Below are positions 46,763-57,637 of a DNA stretch of 64,000 nt, piece after piece; the first letter of the stretch is position 1; each line of letters opens with the position of its first letter. Both the position numbers and the translations under genes were made by a program. The notes under the pieces are model-generated. The model saw nothing but the letters and a program-made list of their open reading frames with translations. It searched no databases and had not been told where the DNA came from. This DNA is from Mytilisepta virgata (Eukaryota; Mollusca; Bivalvia; Mytilida; Mytilidae): the NCBI GenBank assembly GCA_028015205.1, contig CM051520.1, positions 8,714,501 to 8,778,500 on the forward strand, written 5' to 3'.

Positions 46763-49700
46763 CCTCCCCCCTTAAAAGAAGTTGGAGGGTAACGAGAACT
46801 TCGCATGAACAATATATACAAAAATATATAGTATGTATACAGTGTTTTAATAAAATTTAGATAAAGCATATATCTAATTTCTTGTCTCATAACATCAAGT
46901 TTAAGTGGATTGAGCTGGTAAGGATGTTGCTTAATTGGAGAAGCATCGCCTACAACAACATCATGACAAACAGCAGTGGTTTTGTTTGGCACATCTGGAA
47001 AAAGATTTTTAAAAGAAAATACCAAAGTTTTCAATTTTTCTCTGCGATCGAAAGTCAGATGTGCAAGTTTTGAGTCTAAATTTGACAAAATTTCAGAATT
47101 TTTCAATCTAACAGTTTGTTCCATAGTCTTCGAATCAAAAGATGGTTCAATTATATCTGGTTTGTCATGATCGTTCTCCGATTCAACCATGGCTAAAGTG
47201 GCAACTGGTTTACTCTCACCTTCATTAGTACGCTCAAAATATGGTTTTAACATATTAATGTGACACACTCTATTTTGTTTACGCCGACCTGGAGTTTTTA
47301 CAATATAATTCAAATCATTGATTTTACTCTCGATTGTATAAGGACCACAGTATTTAGCCTGTAAAGGATGCCCAGGGACTGGCAAAAATACAAGTACCTT
47401 ATCACCAGGCTCAAAAACTCTGTCCCTGGCATCTTTATCATACCATATTTTCATCTTATTCTGTACATTTTGTAAGTTTTTCTGAGCAATTTGACAAGCA
47501 GTATACAATTTTTCTTTAAATCTAGATACATAGTCTAGAAGATTCAAGTCAGTGTGTTCAGTAAGCCATTTTTCCTTAACCAATTTCAAAGGTCCCCTTA
47601 CAGGATGACCAAACACTAACTCAAAGGGGCTAAAACCAAGGGATTCTTGAACAGCCTCTCGGACCGCAAAAAGTAGAAAGTGAACACCATCATCCCAGTC
47701 CCTATCAAATTGAAGACAAAAAGTCCTAATCATGTTCTTCAATGTTTGATGAAAACGTTCTAAGGCACCTTGAGATTCTGGATGATAAGCACTTGATCTA
47801 TACTGAGCAATCCCTAACTGGTAAACGACCTGCTGAAATAAACCTGACATAAAATTTGAACCCTGGTCGGACTGTATAGACTTAGGAAGTCCTACTAATG
47901 TGAAAAATTTGATAAGAGCTTTGACAATAGTTGGTGTCTTGATATTCCTTAAGAGAATTGCCTCAGGAAAGCGAGTGGATGTACACATGATCGTCAATAA
48001 ATAAGCATTTCCAGTCTTGGTCTTTGGTAAAGGTCCAACGCAATCAATAAGCACTCGGCTGAAAGGTTCTTCAAAGGCTGGAATTGGCAGAAGTGGTGCT
48101 GGTGGTATTTTCTGGTTAGGCTTGCCAACAATCTGGCATATATGGCATGATTTGCAGTATTCTGTGACATCATTTCTAAGTCTGGGCCAGTAGAAATGTT
48201 GTAATATCTTAAGGCAAGTCTTCCTTATACCTAAATGTCCAGCCAAGGGGGTGTCATGGGCAAGACCAATAATTTCCTGCCTATAGACTTTAGGCACCAC
48301 CACTTGGTATACCACTCTCCATTCCTCCTCTGGGATAGCATCAGGGGGCCTCCACTTCCTCATTAAAATGCCGTCTTGATGGCAGTAACATTCGGCCACT
48401 TTGTCTGCTTCTTCTTGGGGTAGAGCCCTCTTGCCGAGCTGAAGAACCTCAGGGTCTTTATTCTGTTCTTCCCTAAATGTTCTTTTGTCTAATGAATGGC
48501 TGTTCACGTCTGGCCATGGCATAATTACACGTTTGTTAGTACCAGGTGGTCTTATTATGGCATTTTCTGAGCTACCGGGACCTTCAATGTCGGCAAAGAA
48601 AGTGTCAGAAAGGTCCATATAATCATACTGACCTTCTTGTAAATCCTCATCTTGTTGTTTTCTTGCCATTGCCCTAGTAACAACACAAGCTGGATACAGT
48701 TCAGCATCTTCTTCAGGTGATTTAACATCCACCACCGGTTCACTTGTAACAATTGGTTCAGCAACCACTTTGTTCCTAGCTAGATCATTTCCTAGCAATA
48801 ATGAAACACCCTCAACAGGGAGAGTAGGACGAACACCCAAAACAACTGGTCCAGTAATTAAATCTGACTTCAAATAAATACGATGGAGGGGAACATCTAT
48901 ACAACCTAACTCCACACCTCGTAACAAAACGGAGGCACCAACGGACGTCTCCTCGGATAGAGGCAACACACCTTCTAACAACAAAGACTGAGAAGCTCCA
49001 GTGTCCCGTAAAATCTTAATAGGCTGAGGAGTAGTATTATTAACAATAGAAACAAACCCATCAGACATAAAGGGCTTATAATCCTCCATGTAATCACAAA
49101 AACTGGACTTAAAAGCCTGACTCGCAGGACATTCCAATTTATTGGTAACAACGGGTGTCGTACAAGCACTGGACTTGGGCTTATGATCTCTTTCATTCTT
49201 CTTCTGGAGTCTAAAACAATCAGCCATCAGGTGACCATTTTTCTTACAATAAGCACAAGTTAGTGACTTCTTCTCAAAAGTATCAAATTTTGGACCAGAC
49301 ATATTATAACTAGACGGACTCTTATTCTGTGCAACAGGCTTAATATCAGTACGCTCAGTGCTTTGATTTTTGTAATTTCCGCTTGAAGTATTAAAATTTT
49401 GACCTTTGAAACTCCTTTTATGTGAAATGGTATAATTATCGGAAATAACAGATGCATCTTGCAATGTCTCAACAGTTTTGTCATCTAAATGTGTTTTTAA
49501 GTCTAAATTAACACACTGCTTGAACTCTTCTAATAACATTAATTGTCTTAATTTATCAAAATTTTTATCTATTTTCTTTGACGTAAGCCATTTATCAAAT
49601 AAATCTTCTTTTTCCCTAGCAAATTCAACATAGGTTTGTGTTTCAAACTTTTTATAAGACCTAAATTTCTGTCTATATGCTTCTGGCACTAGCTCATAAG

Positions 49701-50292
49701 CTTTCAAAACTTCCTGTTTAACAGTGTCATAATCAGAACTTTTTTCTGAAGAAAGTGCTGAGTAAATTTCAGCGGCCTTGCCCACAAAAACACTTTGCAA
49801 CATTGTAGTCCAATAAGGCTTTGGCCATTTCAAATTTTGAGCAATTTTCTCAAATTGTGGAAAAAATTTATCCACCGTTTTTTCACAAAATTTCGGAACC
49901 AAACGTATATTTTTTGCTGCCTCAAAATGTTCTGATTTTGACTTAGTGTTGCTTTCTACTTTAGCCATTTCTATTTTTATTTTCTCCATCTCTAACCTTT
50001 TCCTCATTTCAAGTTCTGCCTGTAATTGTTTTAATTTAAATTCATGTTCTAATTCAAGCTGTTTTAATTTGAAAGCATCAACTTTTTCGACCTTGAGGTC
50101 AAGAGCCTCTTCACCAAAAATTTCTAAATCAACTAAATTGTCTATTACCAAATTTTTTATAATTTGTTTTCTCATAGATGTTCTAAAATCTATTTTTAGA
50201 TGTTTAGCAAGCAACACTAATTCGTCTTTCTTTAATTTATCAAACCCTTCCAGGTCTGGCGTTTTCAAAAATTTACCAGCATCAAATTCCAT
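46747..50292 (-). CDS. Gag-protease-integrase polyprotein of a Gmr1-like Gypsy element
   Basis: 1181 codons without a stop. Residues ~70-115 are a charged helical, Lys/Glu-rich region. At ~125-280 lies a capsid region with a SCAN-like helical part (YRQKFRSYKK, EFAREKEDLFDKWL); SCAN domains are known to derive from Gmr1-like Gag. A CCHC knuckle CAYCKKNGHLMADC is at ~345. The aspartic protease has DTGASQSLL at ~430 and LLLGNDLA later. Integrase follows: HHCC zinc domain (H-x-x-x-x-x-GHLG at ~677 to CHICQ at ~719), catalytic Asp in LIDCVGPL (~750), Asp in SDQGSNFMS (~808), Glu in SQGALERFHQ (~843), and a GPY module (KYCGPYTIES, ~984). At ~1118-1146 SPIKQHPYQLNPLKLDVMRQ matches the start of Gypsy RT. 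The last ~35 residues are not RT and read into the LTR. All visible catalytic residues of protease and integrase are kept. Confidence 0.9.
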   Translation of the reverse strand: MEFDAGKFLKTPDLEGFDKLKKDELVLLAKHLKIDFRTSMRKQIIKNLVIDNLVDLEIFGEEALDLKVEKVDAFKLKQLELEHEFKLKQLQAELEMRKRLEMEKIKIEMAKVESNTKSKSEHFEAAKNIRLVPKFCEKTVDKFFPQFEKIAQNLKWPKPYWTTMLQSVFVGKAAEIYSALSSEKSSDYDTVKQEVLKAYELVPEAYRQKFRSYKKFETQTYVEFAREKEDLFDKWLTSKKIDKNFDKLRQLMLLEEFKQCVNLDLKTHLDDKTVETLQDASVISDNYTISHKRSFKGQNFNTSSGNYKNQSTERTDIKPVAQNKSPSSYNMSGPKFDTFEKKSLTCAYCKKNGHLMADCFRLQKKNERDHKPKSSACTTPVVTNKLECPASQAFKSSFCDYMEDYKPFMSDGFVSIVNNTTPQPIKILRDTGASQSLLLEGVLPLSEETSVGASVLLRGVELGCIDVPLHRIYLKSDLITGPVVLGVRPTLPVEGVSLLLGNDLARNKVVAEPIVTSEPVVDVKSPEEDAELYPACVVTRAMARKQQDEDLQEGQYDYMDLSDTFFADIEGPGSSENAIIRPPGTNKRVIMPWPDVNSHSLDKRTFREEQNKDPEVLQLGKRALPQEEADKVAECYCHQDGILMRKWRPPDAIPEEEWRVVYQVVVPKVYRQEIIGLAHDTPLAGHLGIRKTCLKILQHFYWPRLRNDVTEYCKSCHICQIVGKPNQKIPPAPLLPIPAFEEPFSRVLIDCVGPLPKTKTGNAYLLTIMCTSTRFPEAILLRNIKTPTIVKALIKFFTLVGLPKSIQSDQGSNFMSGLFQQVVYQLGIAQYRSSAYHPESQGALERFHQTLKNMIRTFCLQFDRDWDDGVHFLLFAVREAVQESLGFSPFELVFGHPVRGPLKLVKEKWLTEHTDLNLLDYVSRFKEKLYTACQIAQKNLQNVQNKMKIWYDKDARDRVFEPGDKVLVFLPVPGHPLQAKYCGPYTIESKINDLNYIVKTPGRRKQNRVCHINMLKPYFERTNEGESKPVATLAMVESENDHDKPDIIEPSFDSKTMEQTVRLKNSEILSNLDSKLAHLTFDRREKLKTLVFSFKNLFPDVPNKTTAVCHDVVVGDASPIKQHPYQLNPLKLDVMRQEIRYMLYLNFIKTLYTYYIFLYILFMRSSRYPPTSFKGGGVMIL
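46763..46775 (-). other. Polypurine tract
   Basis: AAGGGGGGAGG on the minus strand, directly against the 3' LTR, the expected primer for plus-strand DNA synthesis. Confidence 0.85.
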
Positions 50293-50358
50293 TTTGTAGA
50301 ATTTTGTTGGCTAATTCTAATAAAAATACTGAAAAAATTTATTAAGATATTAACGTTC

Positions 50359-50376
50359 TCCCGAGACGAGCCCCCA
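50359..50376 (-). other. Primer binding site, tRNA-Pro-like
   Basis: On the minus strand TGGGGGCTCGTCTCGGGA lies five bases inside the 5' LTR. Its first 12 bases equal the well-known tRNA-Pro primer site of gammaretroviruses (TGGGGGCTCGTC), so priming by tRNA-Pro is likely. After base 12 it has one extra base compared with that site. Confidence 0.75.
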
Positions 50377-50381
50377 ATTTC

Positions 50382-50984
50382 TGTTACGGCCGAAATCACC
50401 TTTAAAATGTAGCCAACAAAAGACACAAATCAATAATAAAATTTAACAAGATTTATTATATATACAAAGTTTACAAAAATATTACAAAAAAAACCTAAAA
50501 TGTCAACTTAACTGTTCAAAATCCTGTTTTTTCTTGATCCGGAATCCCTCACTGTTGCCTGAATCCAAACGGAATATTATATCCAATCAGTCACAATCTA
50601 GTATGATGTAATGAAAATAACAGTCTGTCAAGTACGATGTATGAAACGTAAATAAATCCAACAGCTGAGAACACAAGAATGTCTAGGTCCAATATGCTAT
50701 GCTCTGAAAGTCTAACTTTCTTGTCCATATATATACTGTAGAACGGAAACTTCTGGATTACGGTAGAAGTTCGAATCACACCATAATTATTACGTAAGTC
50801 AAATAGAAAGTTCTAGTTATTCCACCAGTATCCATTATTGTTCCAGTGATTTCTAAACTGCGCAGTTATAACATTATTTGGTAAACAACTATAAGTATTA
50901 TGTAAACATAGTATACATGTCATAAGGCTACGCAAAACAAATTAGGCCAAGATAAATAAATATAATAATTACAATATCATAACA
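50382..50984 (-). repeat. 5' LTR of the Gmr1-like element
   Basis: 603 bp, nearly identical to 46158-46762. A TATATATACTG stretch near its middle may hold the promoter. The outer end abuts the ATAG duplication. Confidence 0.95.
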
Positions 50985-50988
50985 ATAG

Positions 50989-51365
50989 TTTTCTCAGTCC
51001 CGCAACGCACGGACTAATAAAATACACATATCATCAGCATAGCTAAAATTGTTCATCGGCGTTCCATTTAATTGACAGCCAACATTAGCATTTGTTAATC
51101 TAATATGTAAGTCATTGATATAAAAGTTAAATAAGGCCATAAAATTCCACCTTGACGTACACCATTACTGGCATTAAATTCTCTAGAAACAAATTGGCCC
51201 CGATTTACACAATAAATCTGAATATCAAACCAACACATAAGAAATCTAATTATAAAATCCGGAATATCACACTGTAATAATTTAGGCAGCAATGTCCAAT
51301 GTCCAATGGGGGGTTCACTCAACCAAAGGCTTTTCTTACATCTAAAAAACAAGCAAAACGGAACT
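50989..51365 (-). pseudogene. Second LINE family remnant, reverse transcriptase part
   Basis: The minus strand encodes FACFLDVRKAFG (motif A, near 51340), RFLMCWFDIQIYCVNRG, FNASNGVRQGGIL (motif B) and, in another frame, FSYADDMCILL (motif C, near 51040). The LINE then breaks at the LTR element and resumes at 46153. The 5' side stops inside RT at about 51365, where the plus-strand LINE begins. Frameshifts make it non-functional. Confidence 0.8.
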
Positions 51366-51509
51366 TCCATGGCTCCGGTCATGGCGGCGCCCAGCAATTT
51401 TGAATAGAAAGTAAAATCCATGCGTCCATGAGCAATTTTAGCTGCCAAAATATATCATAAATGATGTTAATAGCATAAACGAAGCAATATTTACAAACCT
51501 AACGCAAAT

Positions 51510-53372
51510 ATGGCATCTTATCGATCCATACTGGACACCATTGACCCAAACAAGTTTGACCTGTCACTTGACAGCGTGTTTAGGGACTATCCCAGAGAAT
51601 GTCTGCCAAAAAAACTTTCTAAATCTACACAACCAAAAGCCAAAGACCTCAATTTTGAACTAATAGATGAAAACGTATATGCAGCACAAGCTAACATGGT
51701 AGCCACCAAAATCCCTGCTGATAAAATACCTTACTACATCAAGGGGCTTTCCATCCTTTATTACGAGTTCTATGGCAACACAGACAATTATAAAGTAAGA
51801 TGGTATGATGATCCAGAGTATTGGGCCCAGAATTCAGGCGGTAAGAAGTCGATATGTATAGACATTTCCAAAGCCGACATACCACTACTTTTTAAAATTA
51901 CCTTTCTCATTAATACTGGAATTTTACAAGCACAAGGAATACACAAAGATCAATTCACAAAATATGACTTCCCAAAACTGCAGGAAATAGTTCAATGTGT
52001 GATAAATGCAAATTCAAATGAAACTCCTTCAGATATTGAAAACTCTGAAAATCTGTCTGTTGAAAATGACAACAGTGAACTTAATGATACAATTATACAT
52101 TCTCATGATCCTGATCAGACTTGTGTTAAAACAATACAAAGCAAATCTACACAAAGTATAGAAGAACAACAAGGTTTGGTAACTGCAGACAAAAACAACA
52201 ACAACATGGAAAAGTTCATGATGTGCATGGAAAGACATTTCACAAATGCTCTTGATAAGATATGTAAACAGCAAACTGACATGCTTGTCTCTAAACTAGA
52301 CTCTATGGACTCTGCATATAAACAAACTATACAAGCAAATGAGGAAAGGTTCTCTCAAATGATGGATAAAGTAGAATCTGTTATAAACAAAAAGGCAAAT
52401 CTAGAAAGGGAAAATGGTGAACTAAAGTGTAAAATTCAACATATCAATCATGAAACTGCACTTGAAAAAGAACTATTGAAAACCAAATTAGAATCAAAAT
52501 GTGATCTGCTTACACAAAAAAATAGTAATCAAACTGACAAAGTAAATAAACTATACTCAGATCTTGAAGAAATGAATAAAGAGTTGGACGATAAGAAAAA
52601 CAAAATTGAATCATTAGAATCATCATTTTCTGATCTTCGCAAAGAAGTTGAACAAAAAGAACAAGAGATACTCAGTTTGAAAATGCATGCCAGTAAAGAT
52701 GATAGTGGAGAGTTTCAAACAGTACCCGAATCTCATACTCATAGACCAAGTATAAAACCATCAGTTGTTCTCATAGGAACTTCGGATGTGGATAGAATAG
52801 ACCCAAGAATCTCACCAGATTATGATGTGCACAAAATTATTGCATATAACTTTGATGACACAGAGAAGGAACTCAGTAAATTACAGAGTGAGCCTGAAGT
52901 TATTGCACTACATTCGTTGACCAACGAGTTGAAAAATGAAACTCCAAATAAATGTGTTGACAGAATGAGTAGAATCTGTCAGGATATTCGAGCACGATAC
53001 CAAAATACCAAGATAGTGATTTCCTTGCCCACACCGAGAAACGACTCAGATGACCATAATGCTAATGGACAACTAATAACTATTTTATTGAAAACTAAGT
53101 TAAGGGGAGATAACTCTATCATCCTTTGTGATAACAGCAACATGGCATACAAAGGACAAGTAATGAGTAGATACATAGATCAAGATGGATATCACCTCTC
53201 TAGTGATGGAACTGCGATATTAGCTTCGAACATTAGGGATTGTATAGATAGAGCCCTACATTTGCCTCCACGTAATATGCAAGGTAGATATGGATACGGA
53301 AGAGGACGACCTTACAGAGGTAGAGGAGGCAGAGGCGGCAGACGTGGCTATGGACGCGGACGTAGATATTAA
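51510..53372 (+). CDS. LINE ORF1 protein with coiled coil, SGNH-like domain and RGG tail
   Basis: 620 codons, uninterrupted, starting MASYRSILDT. Residues 1-180 form an unrecognised N-terminal domain rich in aromatic residues (YYIKGLSILYYEFYG, RWYDDPEYW). Residues ~255-400 are a long coiled coil with heptad Leu/Ile (ELLKTKLESKCDLL, KNKIESLESSFSDLRKEVE). Residues ~415-580 look like an SGNH/GDSL hydrolase: Ser in LIGTSDVDRI, Asn in ALHSLTNEL, and Asp/His in DQDGYHLSSDG. Residues ~590-620 are Arg/Gly-rich (YRGRGGRGGRRGYGRG) and would bind RNA. ORF1 esterases are known in CR1-type LINEs, and the protein would package LINE RNA. An intact ORF1 beside a broken ORF2 suggests recent decay. Confidence 0.85.
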   Translation: MASYRSILDTIDPNKFDLSLDSVFRDYPRECLPKKLSKSTQPKAKDLNFELIDENVYAAQANMVATKIPADKIPYYIKGLSILYYEFYGNTDNYKVRWYDDPEYWAQNSGGKKSICIDISKADIPLLFKITFLINTGILQAQGIHKDQFTKYDFPKLQEIVQCVINANSNETPSDIENSENLSVENDNSELNDTIIHSHDPDQTCVKTIQSKSTQSIEEQQGLVTADKNNNNMEKFMMCMERHFTNALDKICKQQTDMLVSKLDSMDSAYKQTIQANEERFSQMMDKVESVINKKANLERENGELKCKIQHINHETALEKELLKTKLESKCDLLTQKNSNQTDKVNKLYSDLEEMNKELDDKKNKIESLESSFSDLRKEVEQKEQEILSLKMHASKDDSGEFQTVPESHTHRPSIKPSVVLIGTSDVDRIDPRISPDYDVHKIIAYNFDDTEKELSKLQSEPEVIALHSLTNELKNETPNKCVDRMSRICQDIRARYQNTKIVISLPTPRNDSDDHNANGQLITILLKTKLRGDNSIILCDNSNMAYKGQVMSRYIDQDGYHLSSDGTAILASNIRDCIDRALHLPPRNMQGRYGYGRGRPYRGRGGRGGRRGYGRGRRY

Positions 53373-53661
53373 ACGTGTATTAAATTTATACAATATCATT
53401 GTCTCATCAAAACTGTTAATATTTTTTTTTGTGTTTATTTAGTTGCAGATTCTTTGTTATTTTGACTATATAATTAATATAATCCTCAGTTAGAGAGATT
53501 TTTTTAATAGGTCTAGCACATCTACAAATTGATAAGAGTGTTCAAAACTATTGAAATATATAGATATATTTAATTTAGCACAACTAAATACATATCTTTT
53601 ACTTTAGAAAGTTTAGTGCTAACAAACATATATATATAGATACAGTTTATTAAATATATGA

Positions 53662-56600
53662 TTGAAGATGAAAACTAGTCTTAATATATGTAGTTGGAAT
53701 GTGGGTGGGCTGCTGTCAGAACATCATAATAAGACAAATGATAAAAAATTTATATCAGAATTAGCAGAGAATGATATAGTATTATTAACTGAAACACATG
53801 TTGGATATGAACACCATTTGAAATTTGATAACTTTCTCTACTACCCATTCTGTAGACCAAAATCAAAGAATAACAGATATTTTGGTGGCCTAGGTATTCT
53901 CATACGCCACGAAATCCGTAATGGTGTAAAGTTTTTAAATAATGGGACTTCAGAATATCAATGGCTGAAATTAAAAAGAGAGTTTTTCAAATTCAATAAA
54001 GATATATACTTATGCTTGATTTACCATGCCCCAAGAAGCCAAACAGACCTACTAGAAATTATAGAAAAGGATATAACAGATAAATACAGTTCTCTGGGGG
54101 ATATTTTGGTAGTAGGGGACCTAAATGCCAGAACTGGTTCTGAAAAAGATTATATTGATGGTGACAGCACCTCCCATGTTCCTCTATTTGATGAAAATTA
54201 TGATATAGATTATATAATGGAGGAAAGGGTCAGTAAAGATACAATTTTAGATTCCAGAGGGAAAAATTTATTAGAATTTTGTATAGGTAATCAATTACGT
54301 ATTTTGAATGGACGTATATGTGGCGATAGCAATGGTAAATTCACATGCTTCAAACCAAATGGATGCAGTGTAGTAGATTATGCTCTAGCTTCCCAGAGTC
54401 TACTCCAGGAAATTTTATTTTTTAATGTATCAGATTTTAAGGCAAATTTTTCAGATTGCCACTGTAAAATTACTTTTAAAATTTTAGCATCCTTCAAATA
54501 TGAGACCAATAAATGTTATAATATGAAAGACTTCCCTTTGAGATATAAATGGGACACAGAAAATGTATTAACTTTCCAAGAATCATTTACACACCCTGCC
54601 ATCCAAAATGAGCTTAAATGTTTTATGAATAAAGAAATTGTCTTGGACAAACAGAGCATTAATGATGCCACATATAGTATCCATTCAATTTATGATAAAG
54701 TGTGTAAAGTATCACTGAAGAAAAAGAAAAAAAAGGTAATTTCATGTAATAATAAAAAATGGTTTGACAGTGATCTGAGAAAAGTTAAAAAACAAGACTT
54801 TTACAAGTTGATGAAAAAGCTTTATTAATGTCAAAATTTCCAAAAGATCCAGTAGTGCGTGGCTCCTTTTTCAAACTAAATAAACAATTTTCTAAACTAA
54901 GAAAAAGAAAGAAAAGAGAATTTAAAGATAATATTTTGGCCCGTTTAAACAATCTAGAATCAGAAAATCCAAAAGAGTATTGGAATTTGGTTAATGAACT
55001 TCGTTATGAAAACAAGCAAGAAACTAAAAACAACATTGATGGTGATACTTGGTACAAATATTTTTCCCAATTATCATCAATTCCTGAAAATGAACATATA
55101 AAATCAAGATTAAAGGAGTTAAAGAATAAACTTGAACTATTAGAAAATTGTAACTTTGGATTCAGTGAAATTGACTACAGAATCACTTAAGGGGAATTAC
55201 AAAAAGCCTTTGGGGAACTGAAATCTGGCAAAAGTCCAGGTTTGGATAATATTTCAAATGAAATGTTAAAGGTTTCACAGAGTTATATGAAAGATTGTAT
55301 TTTAAAACTTTTTAATGCTGTTTTTCTAGCTGGCATTTATCCTAGTAAATGGTCTGAGAGCTACATTACCCCTATATTTAAATCTGATAACCAACAGAAC
55401 CCTGAAAATTACAGAGGTATTGCCATAAATAATAGTATTGGTAAGACATTTAATATAATACTTCACAACAGACTTGATAAATTCCTATCTGATAATAATA
55501 TTATAGAAAAAACTCAAATTGGATTTTCTAAGAAAGCTCGCACTTCAGATCATATTTTTGTACTCAAGTGCCTAATTGAAAAATATGTTAAAAATGGTAA
55601 AGGTAAACTATATGTATGTTTTGTAGATTTCCGCAAGGCCTTTGATAAGGTTATTCACATTGGTATATTTCATAAATTGTTACAACACACTCATAATGGT
55701 ATTTTTTACAAAATATTAAAATCTATGTATAGTAATGACAAACTATGTGTTAAAGTAGAAGACAAAATAACTGACTTTTTTAAATATAATGTTGGAGTAC
55801 GACAAGGCGACGTATTGAGTCCCACATTGTTTAAACTATTTATCAATGATTTGCCAGGTATATTGTCTAACATTTCAGATAATGTAAATTTAGATAATGA
55901 AAATATATCATGTCTGCTATATGCTGATGATCTTATATTAATATCTGATTCAAAAGATGGGCTTCAGAGAAGGCTTGATACATTGTGCACATAATGTAAA
56001 GATTGGTGTATGGAAATAAATGCGAAGAAAACAAAGATCATTATATTCAATAGGAGTGGACGACTCTTAAATGAATGTTTTAATGTAGGAAGTATTTCTA
56101 TTGAATGTGTCAAACAATATAAATATCTTGGCATTGTCATTCAAAATACTGGAAACTTTAATGAAGCCAAGAAACAATTATTCCAAAAAGGCCTAAAGGC
56201 CTGCTTTAAACTATATAAAGACCTGAAATCATCAAGTCCCCCATTAAAAACACTTTTACACTTATTTGATCACTGTATACAGCCAATTATTACATATGGA
56301 TGTGAAAACTGGGGTATAGTTAATATCACACCTAAAAGAAAGTCATTATCTCTCTATGATATTTTCAAAGATTGGGAATTTGAGAAGTTGAATTTGAAGT
56401 TCTGTAAATATATACTTGGTGTATCAAAGATGTGCACAAATGTAGCAGTCTTGTCTGAACTTGGAAGATACCCTTTATACATTAATGTGTTAACAAATAT
56501 GTTTATGTATTGGCATAGACTTGAAAATTCTCCATCTGATTTATTGAAAAAAGCCTACAATGAGATAAAGGCTTTTGATAGTAAAGTTACTACTAGCTGC

Positions 56601-57200
56601 AATAATTTATGGCTTTCAAACCTTTATTTTTTTAGTGAAAAATTAGGTATTGACCTTAATTTATGTAAGAATTTGGGCAAAGGTAAATTTAAAAAACTAC
56701 TTAAAAAACAGCTTAAATTAAATTTCCAGAATGATTGGAAGAATATGAGAGGTACATGCCTACAAGATCAAGGCAAGCTGGACTCATATTTCACATACAA
56801 GAGTAGATTTGACTATGAGAATTATTTAGATATAAAAAATCCCAAAAGGTATTTGCTTACAAAATATAGACTCAGTAACCATTGTTTAAGAATAGAAACT
56901 GGAAGACATGAACGCGTTACCAATATATCTGGCAAACATGAAATACTACCCCGACATGAGAGATTATGTTTATATTGTAATTCTATTGAAAATGAAATAC
57001 ATTTCCTTCTGGAATGCCCTCTCTATGAGAACCTTAGAAAAGATATGACTAATTACATTAAAAAATACCCAAATTTACTTTTTCTAAATTCGTATGATCT
57101 CTATATCTGGATCATGAGTAACGAAGACAATAGCTTTTTATCTATTTTATGTGAATATCTTGCTAATGGTCTGGAACTAAGGAAAACCAAAAAAATATGA
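53662..57200 (+). pseudogene. LINE ORF2: endonuclease and reverse transcriptase, broken
   Basis: About 1180 codons in three lesions. The AP-type endonuclease (53662-54480) has NICSWNVGGL, LLTETHVG, VVGDLNARTG, DYALASQSL and FSDCHCKITF, so catalytic Asn, Glu, Asp and His are present. A frameshift near 54815-54828 moves to another frame. In that frame a TAA at 55188-55190 precedes GELQKAFGELKSGKSPGLDN. The reverse transcriptase has VCFVDFRKAFDKV, GVRQGDVLSPTLFKLFIND and LLYADDLILIS. A TAA at 55992-55994 interrupts it just before CKDWCMEINAKKTK, then YKYLGIVIQN. The C-terminus has a Cys/His block (RLCLYCNS...EIHFLLECP). With two stops and one shift it should not yield an active enzyme. Confidence 0.9.
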
Positions 57201-57637
57201 ATATTTAATATCATTATTATCTCCCTTTGATCACTGACCCTTTCCTCATACAGTTGACATTCAATTTATAAGCTATATTTATGCTCTTTTAATTGCATTG
57301 TAATGTTTTGTTATTGTACTGTTTGTGTTATGCTCTTTATGGGCCCTATAATTTGGAAAATAAAACTAATAGCTGGTTCACGTAAAATGTAAGGCCTCAA
57401 TTAAAATATTGAATGTTTGCCCTTTACGACCGACCCATCAAAATCGGCCCGAGTCGAAATATTTTACATGGATTTCAGATCAAAGAATTTTTGGTTTTTT
57501 ATTTCCTGAAAAACCGTGTATACATGTATTAATTGTTTAAGCGCCTGTATTGAATGGTTGGTCATATTTATAGTAAAACGCCTTTATTACTTATACTTAT
57601 TCGTTTCCAGAAACACGTGTTCAAAATGGAGGTTCCT

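Larger units (their letters stand above)
46158..50984 (-). mobile_element. Gmr1-like Ty3/Gypsy LTR retrotransposon lacking RT/RNase H
   Basis: A complete insertion: ATAG target duplication (46154-46157 and 50985-50988), 605- and 603-bp LTRs that begin TGTTA and end TAACA, a primer site beside the 5' LTR, a polypurine tract beside the 3' LTR, and one long ORF. The domain order Gag, protease, integrase, then the first residues of reverse transcriptase is that of Gmr1-like Gypsy elements, where integrase comes before RT. Most of RT and RNase H is absent, and sequence jumps to the polypurine tract. The LTRs differ at only a few positions, so insertion was recent. It disrupts a LINE. It must have needed RT from another element, or lost RT after insertion. 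Confidence 0.9.
51366..57380 (+). mobile_element. CR1/L2-type LINE, nearly full length
   Basis: A ~145-bp GC-richer leader (GGTCATGGCGGCGCCCAGC) leads to ORF1 at 51510, a 290-bp AT-rich gap and ORF2 at 53662-57200. The 3' end is GGGCCCTATAATTTGGAAAATAAAACT. An endonuclease of the AP type, an SGNH domain in ORF1 and the lack of an RNase H domain point to the CR1/L2 assemblage. Related but older copies are the fragments at 31.4-39.4 kb. No target duplication could be defined, so both end coordinates are approximate. Confidence 0.8.

Noticed and set aside
46747..46900. The last ~35 residues of the Gypsy ORF as a new domain
   Set aside because: They come from translating non-RT sequence, the polypurine tract and 16 bp of LTR after the deletion.
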